Origin: Arcuatula senhousia
Lineage: Eukaryota; Mollusca; Bivalvia; Mytilida; Mytilidae
Direction of reading: 5' to 3'
Length of the DNA stretch: 64,000 nucleotides
NCBI GenBank assembly: GCA_963971305.1
Contig: CAXARO010000952.1
Location: 1 to 64,000, forward strand
The notes under the pieces are model-generated. The model searched no databases, was not told the origin of the DNA, and saw only the letters and a list, made by a program, of their open reading frames with translations. Positions 54,288 through 64,000 of the stretch are shown here, in pieces (the stretch's first letter is position 1; every line of letters starts with the position of its first letter). The position numbers and the translations under genes are program-made.

Positions 54288-57200
54288 ATGAATAGGAAAA
54301 GGGATTATGAAACATGTTTGAGAATGTGTTATTGGAACTTAGGAGGAGTAAATTCACATAATGTTAATAAACTTAGTGATGATATCTTTTTAAAAGAAAT
54401 TGAGAATTTTGATATTGTTATTTTAGGTGAAACTCATGTTGGTAATAATGAAAATTTGTTTATAGAAGGATTCACTTACTTTCCTGTATGTAGACCAATA
54501 TCGACAAATGGAAGATACTATGGTGGTCTGGGTATTTTTAGAAAAAATTCAATTAAAGATTATATTAAGATATTGCCCACAAAATCAAATGACTATCAAT
54601 GGATTAAATTTGAAAAAGATTTTTTTAATCTACAGAAAGATGTCTATTTATGTGCAGCATATATACCCCCTGCAAATTCATCATACTATATAAAACATGA
54701 ATGTGATATTTTACAAACTATAGAGAAAGATATTATAATGTATAAACAGAAGGGGGATATATTACTATGCGGTGATCTTAATGCACGCACATCTAACGAA
54801 GCCGATACTATTGTTGGTGATGACTCCTTGTATCTTCCTTTGTCAGATTCATACCAACCAGATTTTAGTTTAGGGGATAGAAGAACCTTAGATTTAACTT
54901 TAGATGAGAGAGGTAAAGAACTGTTAGATATTTGTATTGGTAATCAGTTGAGAATTGTCAATGGTAGATGTATTGGTGATTTATTTGGGAAATACACTTG
55001 TTTTAATACACATGGTCAAAGCACCGTTGATTACCTTATTACAAATGAAAATTTTTTTAACCAAATTTTATACTTTGAGGTTTCTGATTTTTTATCAACT
55101 TTTTCAGACTGTCATTGCAAGATATCATGGTCAATATTAGCAAAATTTCAAATAAAAGAAAAATCACAAACTAAAATTCATAAAGCACCATTAAACTATA
55201 GATGGAATGAGAAGTCAGCTCTAAAATTTCAGAATATTCTTGCATCAGATGAGTTTCAAAAGAAAATAGGTAAATATATTGAACAGGATGTGAAAGAATC
55301 ACCAGATAATATAAATAAATTGGCTGATGACCTAAATGAAATCTTTATTTCAACGGCTAAATTGTCTTTAAGTAAACCTTCTAATAAAAAGAGGAAAAAA
55401 AATAAAAAATGGTTTGACCATGATCTTTTTAATATGAGACAAAGTCTCATTTCAGCAGGTAAACTCTTTGCCAGTTTTCCTAAGGATCCATTTATAAGGG
55501 GTAGATACTTTAAACTTTACAGAAACTATAATAAAAACAGAAAATTTAAGCGAAAAAAATACAAAGAGTCACTAATAAATAAATTAGATGACTTAAGGGT
55601 AAATAATCCTAAAGAATATTGGAATTTAATTAATGAAATACAGGAGCGAAAGAAGGATAACTGTGCTTTAAATATTGAAACTAATAAGTGGTTTGATCAT
55701 TTTCAAAATTTACACACTGCTGTTGATGATAAATTTAAGGAAAGGCTTGAAACTGTTGAGAAATTATTGAATGAAAAGGAAAAACTATCTACTTTAAATG
55801 AGTTGGATACAGAAATATCAAATAAAGAAATATGTGAAGCAATATCTAAATTAAAATGTGGTAAGGCAAGTGGGCCTGATCTCATATCTAATGAGATGCT
55901 TAAATCAAGTCAATCTTTTATATTACCTTGTCTTCATAAAATTTTTAATCTATGTTTAAAGAATGGGGTGTATCCTACATCCTGGGCAAATGGATATATT
56001 TCACCCATATTTAAATCTGATGATCCATCCAATCCAAATAATTATAGAGGTATTACTATTACCAGTAATATTGGTAAATTGTTTAACAATATTTTAAACT
56101 CAAGACTTGAAGTTTTTTTAAAGACTCACAATTTGATTGACCCATCTCAAATTGGATTTACAAAAAATGCAAGACCTGCAGATCATGTATTTATTTTAAA
56201 AACATTACTGGAAAAATACTGTCATCATAAAGATGGTAGATTATATTGTTGCTTTGTAGACTTCAACAAAGCCTTTGATAGTGTTATTCATAGTGGTCTT
56301 AAACTAAAACTGTTACAACTTAACATAGGCACCAAATTTTATAAAATTATATCTGCAATGTATGAAAAAAGTCAGGCAAGTGTTAAAACAGGAGATACTT
56401 TGACAGAATCTTTTTTCATTAAATTAGGAGTTCGACAGGGAGATAGTTTGAGACCTGCATTATTTAAGATTTTTATTAATGATCTTCCAAGTTATTTACA
56501 GTCTTGTATAGATGAAGTATCACTTCATGTTCAAAAACTTAACTGTTTAATGTATGCTGATGATGTTGTGATATTTTCTAAAACACCCGAAGGTCTACAA
56601 GAAAGACTAATAAAGCTCGAAATGTTTTGTAATGACTGGTGCTTAAAAGTGAATATTAAAAAGACAAAAATAGTAATTTTTAATAAAGCTGGTAGAAAAA
56701 TTCAGCATTCTTTCCATTTTCAAAATAATTTAATTGAATGTGTTTCTAGTTATAGGTACTTAGGCGTTTATTTTACTGCATCAGGGTCTTTTCATTTAAT
56801 GAGGAATGAACTTTATAACAAAGCTCTAAAAGCATATTATAAGTTGAGAGGTGATTTTTTAAGCTTGAATCCAAGTGTCAAGTCTTGTCTACATATATTT
56901 AACCATACACTTCAGCCGATACTGTTATATAATTCAGAAATATGGGGTAGCTATTGTGCATCTATTGCTAAGATCAGGTCATCTTTTAATTATGAAAATA
57001 TTTACAAAAATGTACAGTGTGAAAAACTTCACATTAAATTTATTAAAAATATATTAGGTGTTAATAAAAAGAGTGTCAATTTTGCTGTTTTATCAGAGGT
57101 TGGTAGATTTCCATTATATTATGATATTATCAAATCAATACTAAGATATTGGTTTAGGTTAGAGAATATTTCTACTGAATTTATATTGTTAAAAGATGCA

Positions 57201-57788
57201 TATCTTTGTAGTCAAAACTTAGATAGTCACAAAAAATGGTCTTGGTATACATTTGTAACCAAATTATTGAAAAGTTTAGATATTGATACAAGTAAAAGAA
57301 GTTGTAAAAAGGGAACTTTTAATAATCTCACTGAAAAACATCTAAGAAGTAAACTGATTGAAAACTGGCATGTTCAAAGAGATGAAAAACTTGATGGAAA
57401 GCTTTCTACTTATTTGAAGTTTAAAAATAATTTTTGTTTTGAAAATTATCTTAATTGTGTTAAAGATTTTAACCAGAGAAAGGCATTGTGCAGATTTAGA
57501 ATTTCTGCACATAGATTACAAATTGAAACTGGCCGGTTTAGTAATACTCCAAGATCACAAAGAATTTGTCAAAAATGTTCATCCGGAGATATTGAAGATG
57601 AAATTCATTTCTTATGCTCGTGTCAATTTTTTGAAGTTAAAAGAGCTGATTTATTTAATTTGGTCTCAAACAAATATCATAATTTTTCAAATCTAAACAC
57701 TCTTAATAAATTCATTTTTTTAATGACTTTGGAAGACACTCAGATTTTAAATGTTGTTGCTAGATTTATCATTGACAGTAACATTTAA
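54288..57788 (+). CDS. LINE ORF2: APE endonuclease and reverse transcriptase, full length
   Basis: 1,166 residues from ATG 54288 (MNRKRDYE). Endonuclease: CYWNLGGVNSHNV, IVILGETHVG, AAYIPPANSSYY, LLCGDLNARTS, STVDYLITN and FSDCHCKISW; the last replaces the usual SDH by SDCH. RT: CGKASGPDLISNEML, NNYRGITITSNIGKL, CCFVDFNKAFDSV (motif A), GVRQGDSLRPALF (motif B) and LMYADDVVIF (motif C). It ends with CQKCSSGDIEDEIHFLCSCQ. There is no RNase H and no stop, so the protein could support target-primed reverse transcription. It is related to the broken LINE at 18.3-29.2 kb but clearly a different family. Confidence 0.92.
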   Translation: MNRKRDYETCLRMCYWNLGGVNSHNVNKLSDDIFLKEIENFDIVILGETHVGNNENLFIEGFTYFPVCRPISTNGRYYGGLGIFRKNSIKDYIKILPTKSNDYQWIKFEKDFFNLQKDVYLCAAYIPPANSSYYIKHECDILQTIEKDIIMYKQKGDILLCGDLNARTSNEADTIVGDDSLYLPLSDSYQPDFSLGDRRTLDLTLDERGKELLDICIGNQLRIVNGRCIGDLFGKYTCFNTHGQSTVDYLITNENFFNQILYFEVSDFLSTFSDCHCKISWSILAKFQIKEKSQTKIHKAPLNYRWNEKSALKFQNILASDEFQKKIGKYIEQDVKESPDNINKLADDLNEIFISTAKLSLSKPSNKKRKKNKKWFDHDLFNMRQSLISAGKLFASFPKDPFIRGRYFKLYRNYNKNRKFKRKKYKESLINKLDDLRVNNPKEYWNLINEIQERKKDNCALNIETNKWFDHFQNLHTAVDDKFKERLETVEKLLNEKEKLSTLNELDTEISNKEICEAISKLKCGKASGPDLISNEMLKSSQSFILPCLHKIFNLCLKNGVYPTSWANGYISPIFKSDDPSNPNNYRGITITSNIGKLFNNILNSRLEVFLKTHNLIDPSQIGFTKNARPADHVFILKTLLEKYCHHKDGRLYCCFVDFNKAFDSVIHSGLKLKLLQLNIGTKFYKIISAMYEKSQASVKTGDTLTESFFIKLGVRQGDSLRPALFKIFINDLPSYLQSCIDEVSLHVQKLNCLMYADDVVIFSKTPEGLQERLIKLEMFCNDWCLKVNIKKTKIVIFNKAGRKIQHSFHFQNNLIECVSSYRYLGVYFTASGSFHLMRNELYNKALKAYYKLRGDFLSLNPSVKSCLHIFNHTLQPILLYNSEIWGSYCASIAKIRSSFNYENIYKNVQCEKLHIKFIKNILGVNKKSVNFAVLSEVGRFPLYYDIIKSILRYWFRLENISTEFILLKDAYLCSQNLDSHKKWSWYTFVTKLLKSLDIDTSKRSCKKGTFNNLTEKHLRSKLIENWHVQRDEKLDGKLSTYLKFKNNFCFENYLNCVKDFNQRKALCRFRISAHRLQIETGRFSNTPRSQRICQKCSSGDIEDEIHFLCSCQFFEVKRADLFNLVSNKYHNFSNLNTLNKFIFLMTLEDTQILNVVARFIIDSNI

Positions 57789-57966
57789 TAAAAGGTGTGT
57801 TTTTTTGTTTTTGAAAATAGATGTTGTAAATTAGATACTATTCTATGTTTTATGTGTAAGTTGATTGTATTTGTTAAACTATCAATTAATATGTTCTTTC
57901 TCTCATTGTTGTAATCTCTTATTGCTCCTCGTGGGCTCCTGATCTGGAATAAAATGATGTTTATGT

Positions 57967-58388
57967 TATCACGTCCGCATTAACTGACGTATTAGATGGG
58001 GTGTGTTAAAGGGGGAATCCTACTGAAAACGTGCTTAAAAACGGCCCTAAACGAAGCATTAGTTAAAACTATCATCAAACACAATACGCTAGAAAATAAA
58101 GTACACATACAATCTTTTGCTTAACACGTTTCTGTCATGTAAAATCTCCTTTGCTGTTAGATATAATGTTATTTTGTGTATGCAATTTAACATGTTTAAT
58201 GCACAAGAGCAATTGTTAAAAACAAGATTAGTATATTCTAAATTGTTTCACTTAAATTACTCTCAATTTTCATCTTAAAGTTTAATAAATATAAATTCTT
58301 TGAAAAAAATATTAATATGAATTCAGGCGTAGCAAAATTTATTGTCTGGAACTTTGTTGTCATTTGAAACATTTGTATGTATTTGCAG
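57967..58388. other. Spacer, nothing recognised
   Basis: AT-rich sequence between the LINE and the integrase-core gene. It ends in a usable acceptor 'tatttgcag' at 58380-58388. Confidence 0.4.
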
Positions 58389-58621
58389 GAATGATGGGTA
58401 GACCAAGTGTTATTATTGCCAGGGAGGAACTTCATGCATTTCGATCTGCCAATTTCTCAGTAAAGAAGATGTCTGAACTGTTTGGCTGTTCGACAAAGAC
58501 TATAATTCATAGACACCAAATAGAGGAAGGACTCGGGAAAAATTACAGCACTATAACAGATGATGCCCTTGATGACCACATGAAAGACTTGAAATCGTCT
58601 TTTCCTAATGCAGGAGCACAG
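58389..58621 (+). CDS. Integrase-core gene, HTH exon
   Basis: Reads MMGRPSVIIAREELHAFRSA, then FSVKKMSELFGCSTKTIIHR, a helix-turn-helix, and ends NAGAQ at donor AG|GTATAT. Acceptor 'tttgcag' at 58382-58388. Confidence 0.7.
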
Positions 58622-58629
58622 GTATATTT

Positions 58630-59440
58630 TTGTCTCGCCTGCGAAGCAGAGCGGGACATAGGTGTTACTTTACCGGCGACGGCGGCGGCGACGGCGGCGT
58701 TAACTTTTTGGAAAAGTTTTATGAGCACCTCCATATCTCAAGAACTATAGGTCCTGGGTTGATGAAACTTGGTATGCATATGCCCCAGTAGTAGCTTAGC
58801 ACAGTTGCATCCCCATCTTTGGACCTTGACCTTGATTTTCCGGTTGAGTGACTTTGACAATTTTCAATACATATAATAGCAATGAAAAAGTTTTGCGAGC
58901 ACCTCTATATCTCAAGAACTATAGGTCCTAGGTAGATGAAACTTGGTATGCATATGCCCCAGTAATACCTTAGCTCAGTTGCATCCCCATCTTTTGACCT
59001 TGACCTTGATTTTCCGGTTGAGTGACTTTGACAATTTACAATACATATAATAGCAATGGAAAAGTTTTGCGAGCACCTCCATATCTCAAGAACTGTAGGT
59101 CATAGGTTGATGAAACTTGGTATGCATATGCCTCAGTAGTAGCCTACCACAGCTGCATCCCCATCTTTTGACCTTGACCTTGATTTTTCGGTTGAGTGAC
59201 TTTGACAATTTTCAATACATATAATAGCAATGGAAAAGTTTTGCGAGCACCTCCATATCTCAAGAACTATAGGTCCTAGGTTGATGAAACTTGGTATACA
59301 TATGCCCCAGTAGTAGCTTAGCACAATTGCATCCCCATCTTTTGACCTTGACCTTGATTTTCCGGTTGAGTGACTTTGATTATTTTTATTGCATATATTT
59401 GCAATGTTTAAGTTCTATAAACATCTTTTGATCTCAGAAA
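58630..59440. repeat. Dispersed repeat with four ~174-bp tandem units
   Basis: The head 'gtctcgcctgcgaagcagag' with a GGCGACGGCGG run is followed by units with 'ttttgcgagcacctccatat', 'atgaaacttggtatgcatat' and 'ttttgaccttgaccttgatt' near 58716, 58888, 59061 and 59236. Confidence 0.88.
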
Positions 59441-59548
59441 CTGAAAATCCATGTAAATTCAAAATATAGTGGAAGTAAGAAAGAATAATTATTTCTGATG
59501 ATGCCGGCAGGCCAGACATACTTTAGTGTTAACTCTTGTATTTTAAAG

Positions 59549-59698
59549 GGATCCTGAAGATTTAGTTAAAGATTCCCTGAAACCAGTTGATCCTGAAGGC
59601 ACTCATGAAAGGTGGAGATCGGCTGTGCACAGAAGAGAGTACAATGTCCCAACACCAAACTTTCTGTGGCACCTAGATGGGCATATGAAACTCATAAG
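59549..59698 (+). CDS. Integrase-core gene, second piece
   Basis: DSLKPVDPEGTHERWRSAVH, then RREYNVPTPNFLWHLDGHMK with the first catalytic D. The frame would join 60131 as ATAAG|A TGG, giving KLIRWGF as expected, but the donor is AG|GCTTTT, a poor GC donor. Confidence 0.65.
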
Positions 59699-60130
59699 GC
59701 TTTTCCCACTTCTGGTTCATTAATATACGATAACATAACCCTCAGTCCATTTCATTCCACGAGGAACACACAGCTTCGTTAGGCTTTAGCCTTGATACAG
59801 AGGGGGGTTCCGACTCCTCTCCTCCAATTTCTTTAAAAAATGTTACGTATACCGGTATTATTTTCAACAAAAGTGGTCTTAAAATCACCCCTTTTGATCC
59901 CAATAGCAAATATGTGGATCCCTCTTTTTAAAACGCCTGTGTCCGCCACTGCTTTAGTGATTTCCTATAACCAACCATTTTGTTTTGGTTTTCTATATCC
60001 CTGTCTATGGTTTACCAAATGAGGTTTCTTTTATAAGGCGAACTATGTTAACAATGATAGGTATGTAGTTATAATTAATATCTAATCTTTATAAAATAAG
60101 TGTTATATGTATTATTGATTTCTGTTTCAG

Positions 60131-60461
60131 ATGGGGATTTAGTACGCATAGGTGTACTGACGGTTATAGCAGGCTTATTACATTTCTTCGATGCTCTACA
60201 AATAATACATCTTCAAGAGTGCTAAATTTGTTTGTTGAAGCATGTAACACATATGGTGTTCCAAATAAAGTGAGATCGGATCATGGAGGAGAAAACACTA
60301 AAGTTGCATTGTTTTTGAACTTAATTAGACAAGGAGATAGCCACATTACAGGTAGATCGGTACATAATCAAAGAATTGAAAGACTGTGGCGAAACGTACA
60401 TTTCAAAGTTACTTCAAAACTTTTACAAACAATTTTAATATGGAGTATAGGCATTGCCTAA
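60131..60461 (+). CDS. Integrase-core gene, third piece with catalytic D and E
   Basis: WGFSTHRCTDGYSRLITFLR ... VRSDHGGENTKVALFLNL ... GRSVHNQRIERLWRNVHFKV. It loses similarity after TSKLLQT and meets a stop at 60459. Confidence 0.72.
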
Positions 60462-60862
60462 ATGCGAGCATAGGTAAAAGTGACTGACTGTGGAGTTTAA
60501 CTTCGTGACTATACCTATATTATATAGGCAAAAGGGACTACGTTTTGTTTATATAATGTATTTGGGGCGAGATGGTATGGGGCGATTAAGCTTCGAGACA
60601 CGTTAGTTTCGTACGTGCATATAACCAAGACGAAACGAGCAGCTTATGTGTATTTATTATTTTAAGAATATTATTTTCTTGTTAAAAGCGCAATTTATTA
60701 TTTTTTTAAGCATTATTTCTTTTCTTATAAATTATTTTAACATTCACTCCGGCCCTGTAAAAATAATAACCTTTTCCGGACCATAAAAAATCTAAATCAG
60801 CATTAGCAAATTTCTCGCGGAAACAAATACCGTAGAGCTCTCCGCTTGCGAGCTATGCTCGC
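60462..60862. mobile_element. Probable ~400-bp insertion in the integrase-core gene
   Basis: GCGAGCATAG near 60465 is complementary to CTATGCTCGC at 60853-60862, and coding similarity stops on one side and resumes on the other (YQMEDNPH). It may be a small TIR element; the target duplication is unresolved. Confidence 0.45.
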
Positions 60863-61279
60863 TATCAAATGGAGGACAACCCTCATGTCAATCTTGATAT
60901 TGATAACAGTATTCATAGAAAAGCCTCGCAGTATGTTTTTCTGCCAGTCATTAATGAGGCTCTTGAACAACTTAGGAAAGGTTGGAATAGTCATAAAAAA
61001 AGATCTGAAGGTCAGATGACGCCATACCAAAGGTGGATGTCAGGGATGCTTACGTCTATGAACTCAGGCCACACAGCTCCCAGAGAACTCTTCCAGGATT
61101 CTCCAATTAGCTTGAAATTTGGATTAAGCACTGGTGACATAGGGGATGATGATGGTGAAAGAACTGATGAAATATCAGATAATGCAGAAATAGATGAAGC
61201 CATTAGAGACAAAGCTTCATATGAAGAGAGGTTTTTAAAGTGTGTTGAAATATTGAACACCTTTGACTTGAGGAATTAG
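60863..61279 (+). CDS. Integrase-core gene, C-terminal piece
   Basis: YQMEDNPHVNLDIDNSIHRK, then QYVFLPVINEALEQLRKGWN and MTPYQRWMSGM, the conserved region after the DDE core in this family; an acidic tail ends at the stop 61277-61279. Confidence 0.68.
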   Translation, partial: YQMEDNPHVNLDIDNSIHRKASQYVFLPVINEALEQLRKGWNSHKKRSEGQMTPYQRWMSGMLTSMNSGHTAPRELFQDSPISLKFGLSTGDIGDDDGERTDEISDNAEIDEAIRDKASYEERFLKCVEILNTFDLRN

Positions 61280-61949
61280 TTTAATCACTAGTACTGATGT
61301 TGTCAATAAAATCATATTTTTATGCCCTGTTTGTTTATATATGTATGAATGTACATCATAATGAATGTACAGAAAAAAACAAGTCTCAGCATAGTTTATG
61401 CATGTAATATTTGCTTTAAAAGTTTTCTTTACATACACACACAACAGACCATAATTTCCTTTAGTTTGATATAAAAGTTAAAGGATGGAGTATATGCATG
61501 ACTCAAAGTTACAAATAAAACAAAGCAGAAAGAATCATGCAGCCGAGCTTGTAATCCTTAGGGCACGAGAAGGCCTATAATGTGAAGTTGACAATTCACC
61601 TAATTATTACAAGTTTACATGTAAGAAACCACGTTTTTAATTGCGTGCTATTGGGATTTTTTTGTCGTTTTTGCCTTTTATGTCAAGTGAGCTAAATATT
61701 ACCATCACTTGGCAATTGTCTTTTTCGTTTGTTAACAGTTCTTCAAACACCCTACTGAAATAGAATTTAATGAAACTTGGTATGATGGTCAGGATGTCCT
61801 GTACAAACTATGTACAAAATAGTTGTTTCGTTTTTTGATCTGTTATAACATGACCGGACAAGCTTAATAGCTCAAAAAGTATCAATTAAGTAGAATAAAT
61901 AGATTCAACCTTTCACCTTTAGCGTTAAAAGTTCTACAAAATAAACGAT

Positions 61950-62550
61950 ATTGAGATGTGGAATAAGTGTACGCGACATAACAACATAAACAGTGTACGC
62001 GACATATAACAACATAAACAAGCAGATCATCAAATCATGAATTGTTTGACGTGTTGTGTCGGATTTAAAATCGACATACTTGATTTTTTTTACATCAGTC
62101 GATGGATGCTTCTTAGCTAGCTGTCAGTAACTTCGAGTGTTCTCAAGAGAGTATCTCTACGTCCTGTTAATTAATTAATTGTTGTCCTTTTGTCTCAGAT
62201 ACTCTCTTGTTGAATTGAACTTCTATCGATTTGATTTTTACTGTGTGTTAGTTTGTGCTTTGTTATTGATTATCAATAGGGGGAAGGTTGGCGCCAAAAA
62301 ACTAGTTTAACCCCGCCACATTTGTAATGTGCCTGTCCTAAGCCAGGAATCTTTATCAAAGCTTATGTTTGTATTTAGTCGAATTTATGTTAATTGTTTT
62401 TTTGTCAAGAAGAGGGTCTTTCATTGCACTTTAGGATTGGGCTTGAATCATATGTAATTTATTTTCAATCCAGGGGCCAATTGAAAAACAGCGAGCAGCG
62501 ACCACTGGTCACATTGAAGGATGCTGGCTGTTTTCCTTTGTGGATGTTTT
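61950..62550 (+). repeat. Dispersed repeat, opposite orientation to 14858-15330
   Basis: Shares 'gctagctgtcagtaacttcg', 'agatactctcttgttgaatt' and, at 62470-62520, the 'aacagcgagcagcgacca' end. Includes a 9056-type 'ggttggcgccaaaaaacta' part. Confidence 0.65.
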
Positions 62551-63355
62551 AAATTTACGTTTCTGAGATCAAAAGATGTTTATAGGGGTTACGGCCCCTT
62601 TAAGGAAAAAAAAAGTGTTTTTGGCCTATAGAATGAAAACTATTGCAGATAGAGAAAAGCTGTTGCTTGCTTAAATGTTCAGCTCATCTAGCTCTACAAA
62701 AGTCTCCATAGGGTCAAAGTTGTCAGATGACCCCTTATAGGGGTTATGGCCCCTTAAAGGCAGAAAATAGTGTTTTTGGCCTATGGAATGAAAACTATTG
62801 CAGATAGAGAAAAGTTGTTGCTTGCTTAAATGTTCAGCTCATTTAGCTCTACAAAAGTTTCCATAGGGTCAAAGTTGCCAGATGACCCCTTATAGTGGTT
62901 ACGGCCCCTTAAAGGCAAAAAATAGTGTTTTTGGCCTATGGAATGAAAACTATTGCAGATAGAGAAAAGTTGTTGCTTGCTTAAATGTTCAGCTCATTTA
63001 GCTCTACAAAAGTTTCCATAGGGTCAAAGTTGCCAGATGACCCCTTATAGTGGTTACGGCCCCTTAAAGGCAAAAAATAGTGTTTTTGGCCTAAAGAAAG
63101 AAAACTTTTGCAGATAGAGAAAAGATGTTGCTTGCTTAAATGTTCAGCTTAATAAGCTCTACAAAAGTCTTTTAGGGTCGAAGTTGTCAGATGACCCCTT
63201 TAAGGGGTTATGGCCCTTTAAAGGTGAAAAATAGTGTTTTTTGCTTTGGAATGAAAACTATTGCAGATAGAGAAAAGCTTTTTATTGCTTAATTTAGCTA
63301 TACAAAAGTCTTCAAAGGGTTGACATTAATACCAGGTGAGCGATTCAGGCTCCTG
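62551..63355. repeat. Tandem array, about five ~165-bp units
   Basis: Units hold 'ggggttacggccccttaaag', 'gaatgaaaactattgcagat', 'agttgttgcttgcttaaatg' and 'gtcaaagttgccagatgacc'. It ends in 'accaggtgagcgattcaggc', a dispersed-repeat terminus I associate with bivalves. Confidence 0.9.
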
Positions 63356-63555
63356 GGAGCCTCTTGTTCATTGTCAGTATTGTGTATAGTATAAAGCCAA
63401 AGTGTAGGGAAAGGTAGAAAATACTGAAAAAAAAACCCAAAAAGTAAGATTTCTTAACATCATGAACTAACCATGAAATGCAAGTAAAAATATCTCAACA
63501 TGAAAATCATAATAATACAAATCAAAAGAACAGCTTCACCAACATTGACTTTTTA

Positions 63556-63700
63556 TGTCGCCTGCAACGTGTTGCAGAAGCGACATATAGGGGTTACTTT
63601 GGCACTATCCGTCGTCTTGCGTCGTCGTCCTGCGTCCTACGTCCTGCGGCGTCACAAAAATTTCCGTCACAGTTTTCCAGGCAACTACATGTCACAGCAT
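63556..63700 (+). repeat. CGTC-rich dispersed repeat head
   Basis: 'gcctgcaacgtgttgcagaa' (a short hairpin) followed by 'gcgacatataggggttactt' and a GTCGTC-rich stretch; the same design as 58630-58690 and 42090-42140. The ORFs here are artefacts. Confidence 0.6.
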
Positions 63701-64000
63701 CTTGATATTTGGTGTGAAGCTTCATCACATAGTACTATAAGGTGTAAAGCGATTTTATGCCGGAAAAATAACTACTTCCTGTTTGACAAATACTTAACGT
63801 TTTATATTTAATGGACATATCCCAATAGCACGCAATTAAAAACGTGGTTTCTTACATGTAAACTTGTAATAATTAGGTGAATTGTCAACTTCACATTATA
63901 GGCCTTCTCGTGCCCTAAGGATTACAAGCTCGGCTGCATGATTCTTTCTGCTTTGTTTTATTTGTAACTTTGAGTCATGCATATACTCCATCCTTTAACT

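Larger units (their letters stand above)
51653..57966 (+). mobile_element. Apparently intact LINE with SGNH-esterase ORF1
   Basis: A 5' UTR (about 240 bp), ORF1 (51893-53926), a 361-bp spacer, ORF2 (54288-57788) and a 3' UTR ending 'ggaataaaatgatgtttatg' near 57966. Neither ORF has a stop or frameshift. An esterase-type ORF1 with APE endonuclease and no RNase H is the CR1-type arrangement; exact clade not resolved. Limits are approximate because no target duplication was identified. Confidence 0.85.
58389..61279 (+). pseudogene. Integrase-core (DDE) gene of metazoan type, interrupted
   Basis: Pieces in order: 58389-58621 (HTH), 59549-59698, 60131 to about 60440 (core) and about 60863-61279 (C-terminus). 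The core has WHLDGHMKLI, CTDGYSRLITFL, VRSDHGGENTKVA and GRSVHNQRIERLWR, which supply the D, D and E of an rve fold. The family is a single-copy-like or expanded metazoan gene derived from a transposase; I know it only as an uncharacterised integrase-core protein. Against function: the segment normally between HTH and VDPEG is largely missing, the exon ending at 59698 has a weak GC donor, and about 400 bp split the C-terminal part. Confidence 0.7.
61476..64000. mobile_element. TIR element with perfect 182-bp inverted ends
   Basis: 61476-61657 and 63819-64000 are exact inverted complements by direct comparison. The arms may extend past the window on the right; on the left, similarity cannot be tested beyond 61476. 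There is no transposase in the 2.5 kb, which is filled by a dispersed repeat and a tandem array. Confidence 0.88.

Noticed and set aside
63478..63811. Overlapping ORFs near the right end
   Set aside because: They translate a CGTC-rich dispersed repeat.
1..64000. Viral or bacterial origin
   Set aside because: Spliced genes, LINEs, SINEs and PLEs show animal nuclear DNA; no viral structural or replication gene was seen.

Overview
This window is nuclear DNA of an animal, most likely a bivalve mollusc close to marine mussels. It is AT-rich, its genes are split by GT-AG introns, there is no prokaryotic gene layout, and it is packed with Penelope-like elements, LINEs, SINEs, TIR elements and short tandem arrays of types I associate with bivalve genomes. 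The species call is inference; no marker gene fixes it.

Layout. 1-888: a complete short TIR element. 1265-8778: a Penelope-like retroelement (PLE) array (5'-truncated tail, full copy, full copy, short head) bounded by a 13-bp target duplication; a 579-bp foldback element sits in the second copy. 9-11 kb: a decayed fragment of a second PLE family between two copies of a dispersed repeat. 11.4-12.9 kb: a TIR element holding a tandem array. 13.3-14.0 kb: an exon resembling the C-terminal part of MELK kinase (minus strand), with a broken partial copy beside it. 14-18 kb: SINE-like and other dispersed repeats, a pair of near-identical 179-bp repeats, and C-rich DNA. 18.3-29.2 kb: one minus-strand LINE split by two later insertions, 1,092 bp and 4,881 bp, the larger with more repeats nested in it. 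29.5-30.0 kb: a 24-unit AT array with 21-bp phasing.

30.0-48.7 kb holds the main host locus, on the plus strand. Six exons encode an ALS2CR8/CARF-type domain protein. Fourteen further exons, all in consistent phase, encode a short acidic linker and a complete ubiquitin-specific protease (USP) domain. They may form one CARF-USP fusion gene, but the junction between the two blocks (39121-40407) does not match in phase, so two adjacent genes remain possible. The introns carry a ~19-unit 130-bp array, inverted copies of it, a long hairpin and a tRNA-derived SINE.

51.65-57.97 kb: an apparently intact LINE with an SGNH-esterase ORF1 and a 1,166-residue endonuclease/RT ORF2. 58.4-61.3 kb: exons of a metazoan integrase-core (DDE) gene, interrupted and probably decayed. 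61476-64000: an element with perfect 182-bp inverted ends, the right one running to the window edge.

The items I would follow first are the CARF-USP locus with its intronic inverted repeats, the PLE array whose two copies share an in-frame TGA, the LINE whose ORF1 and ORF2 are separated by one TAG, and the 4.9-kb element with 5-bp duplications and 5'-CAC ends.
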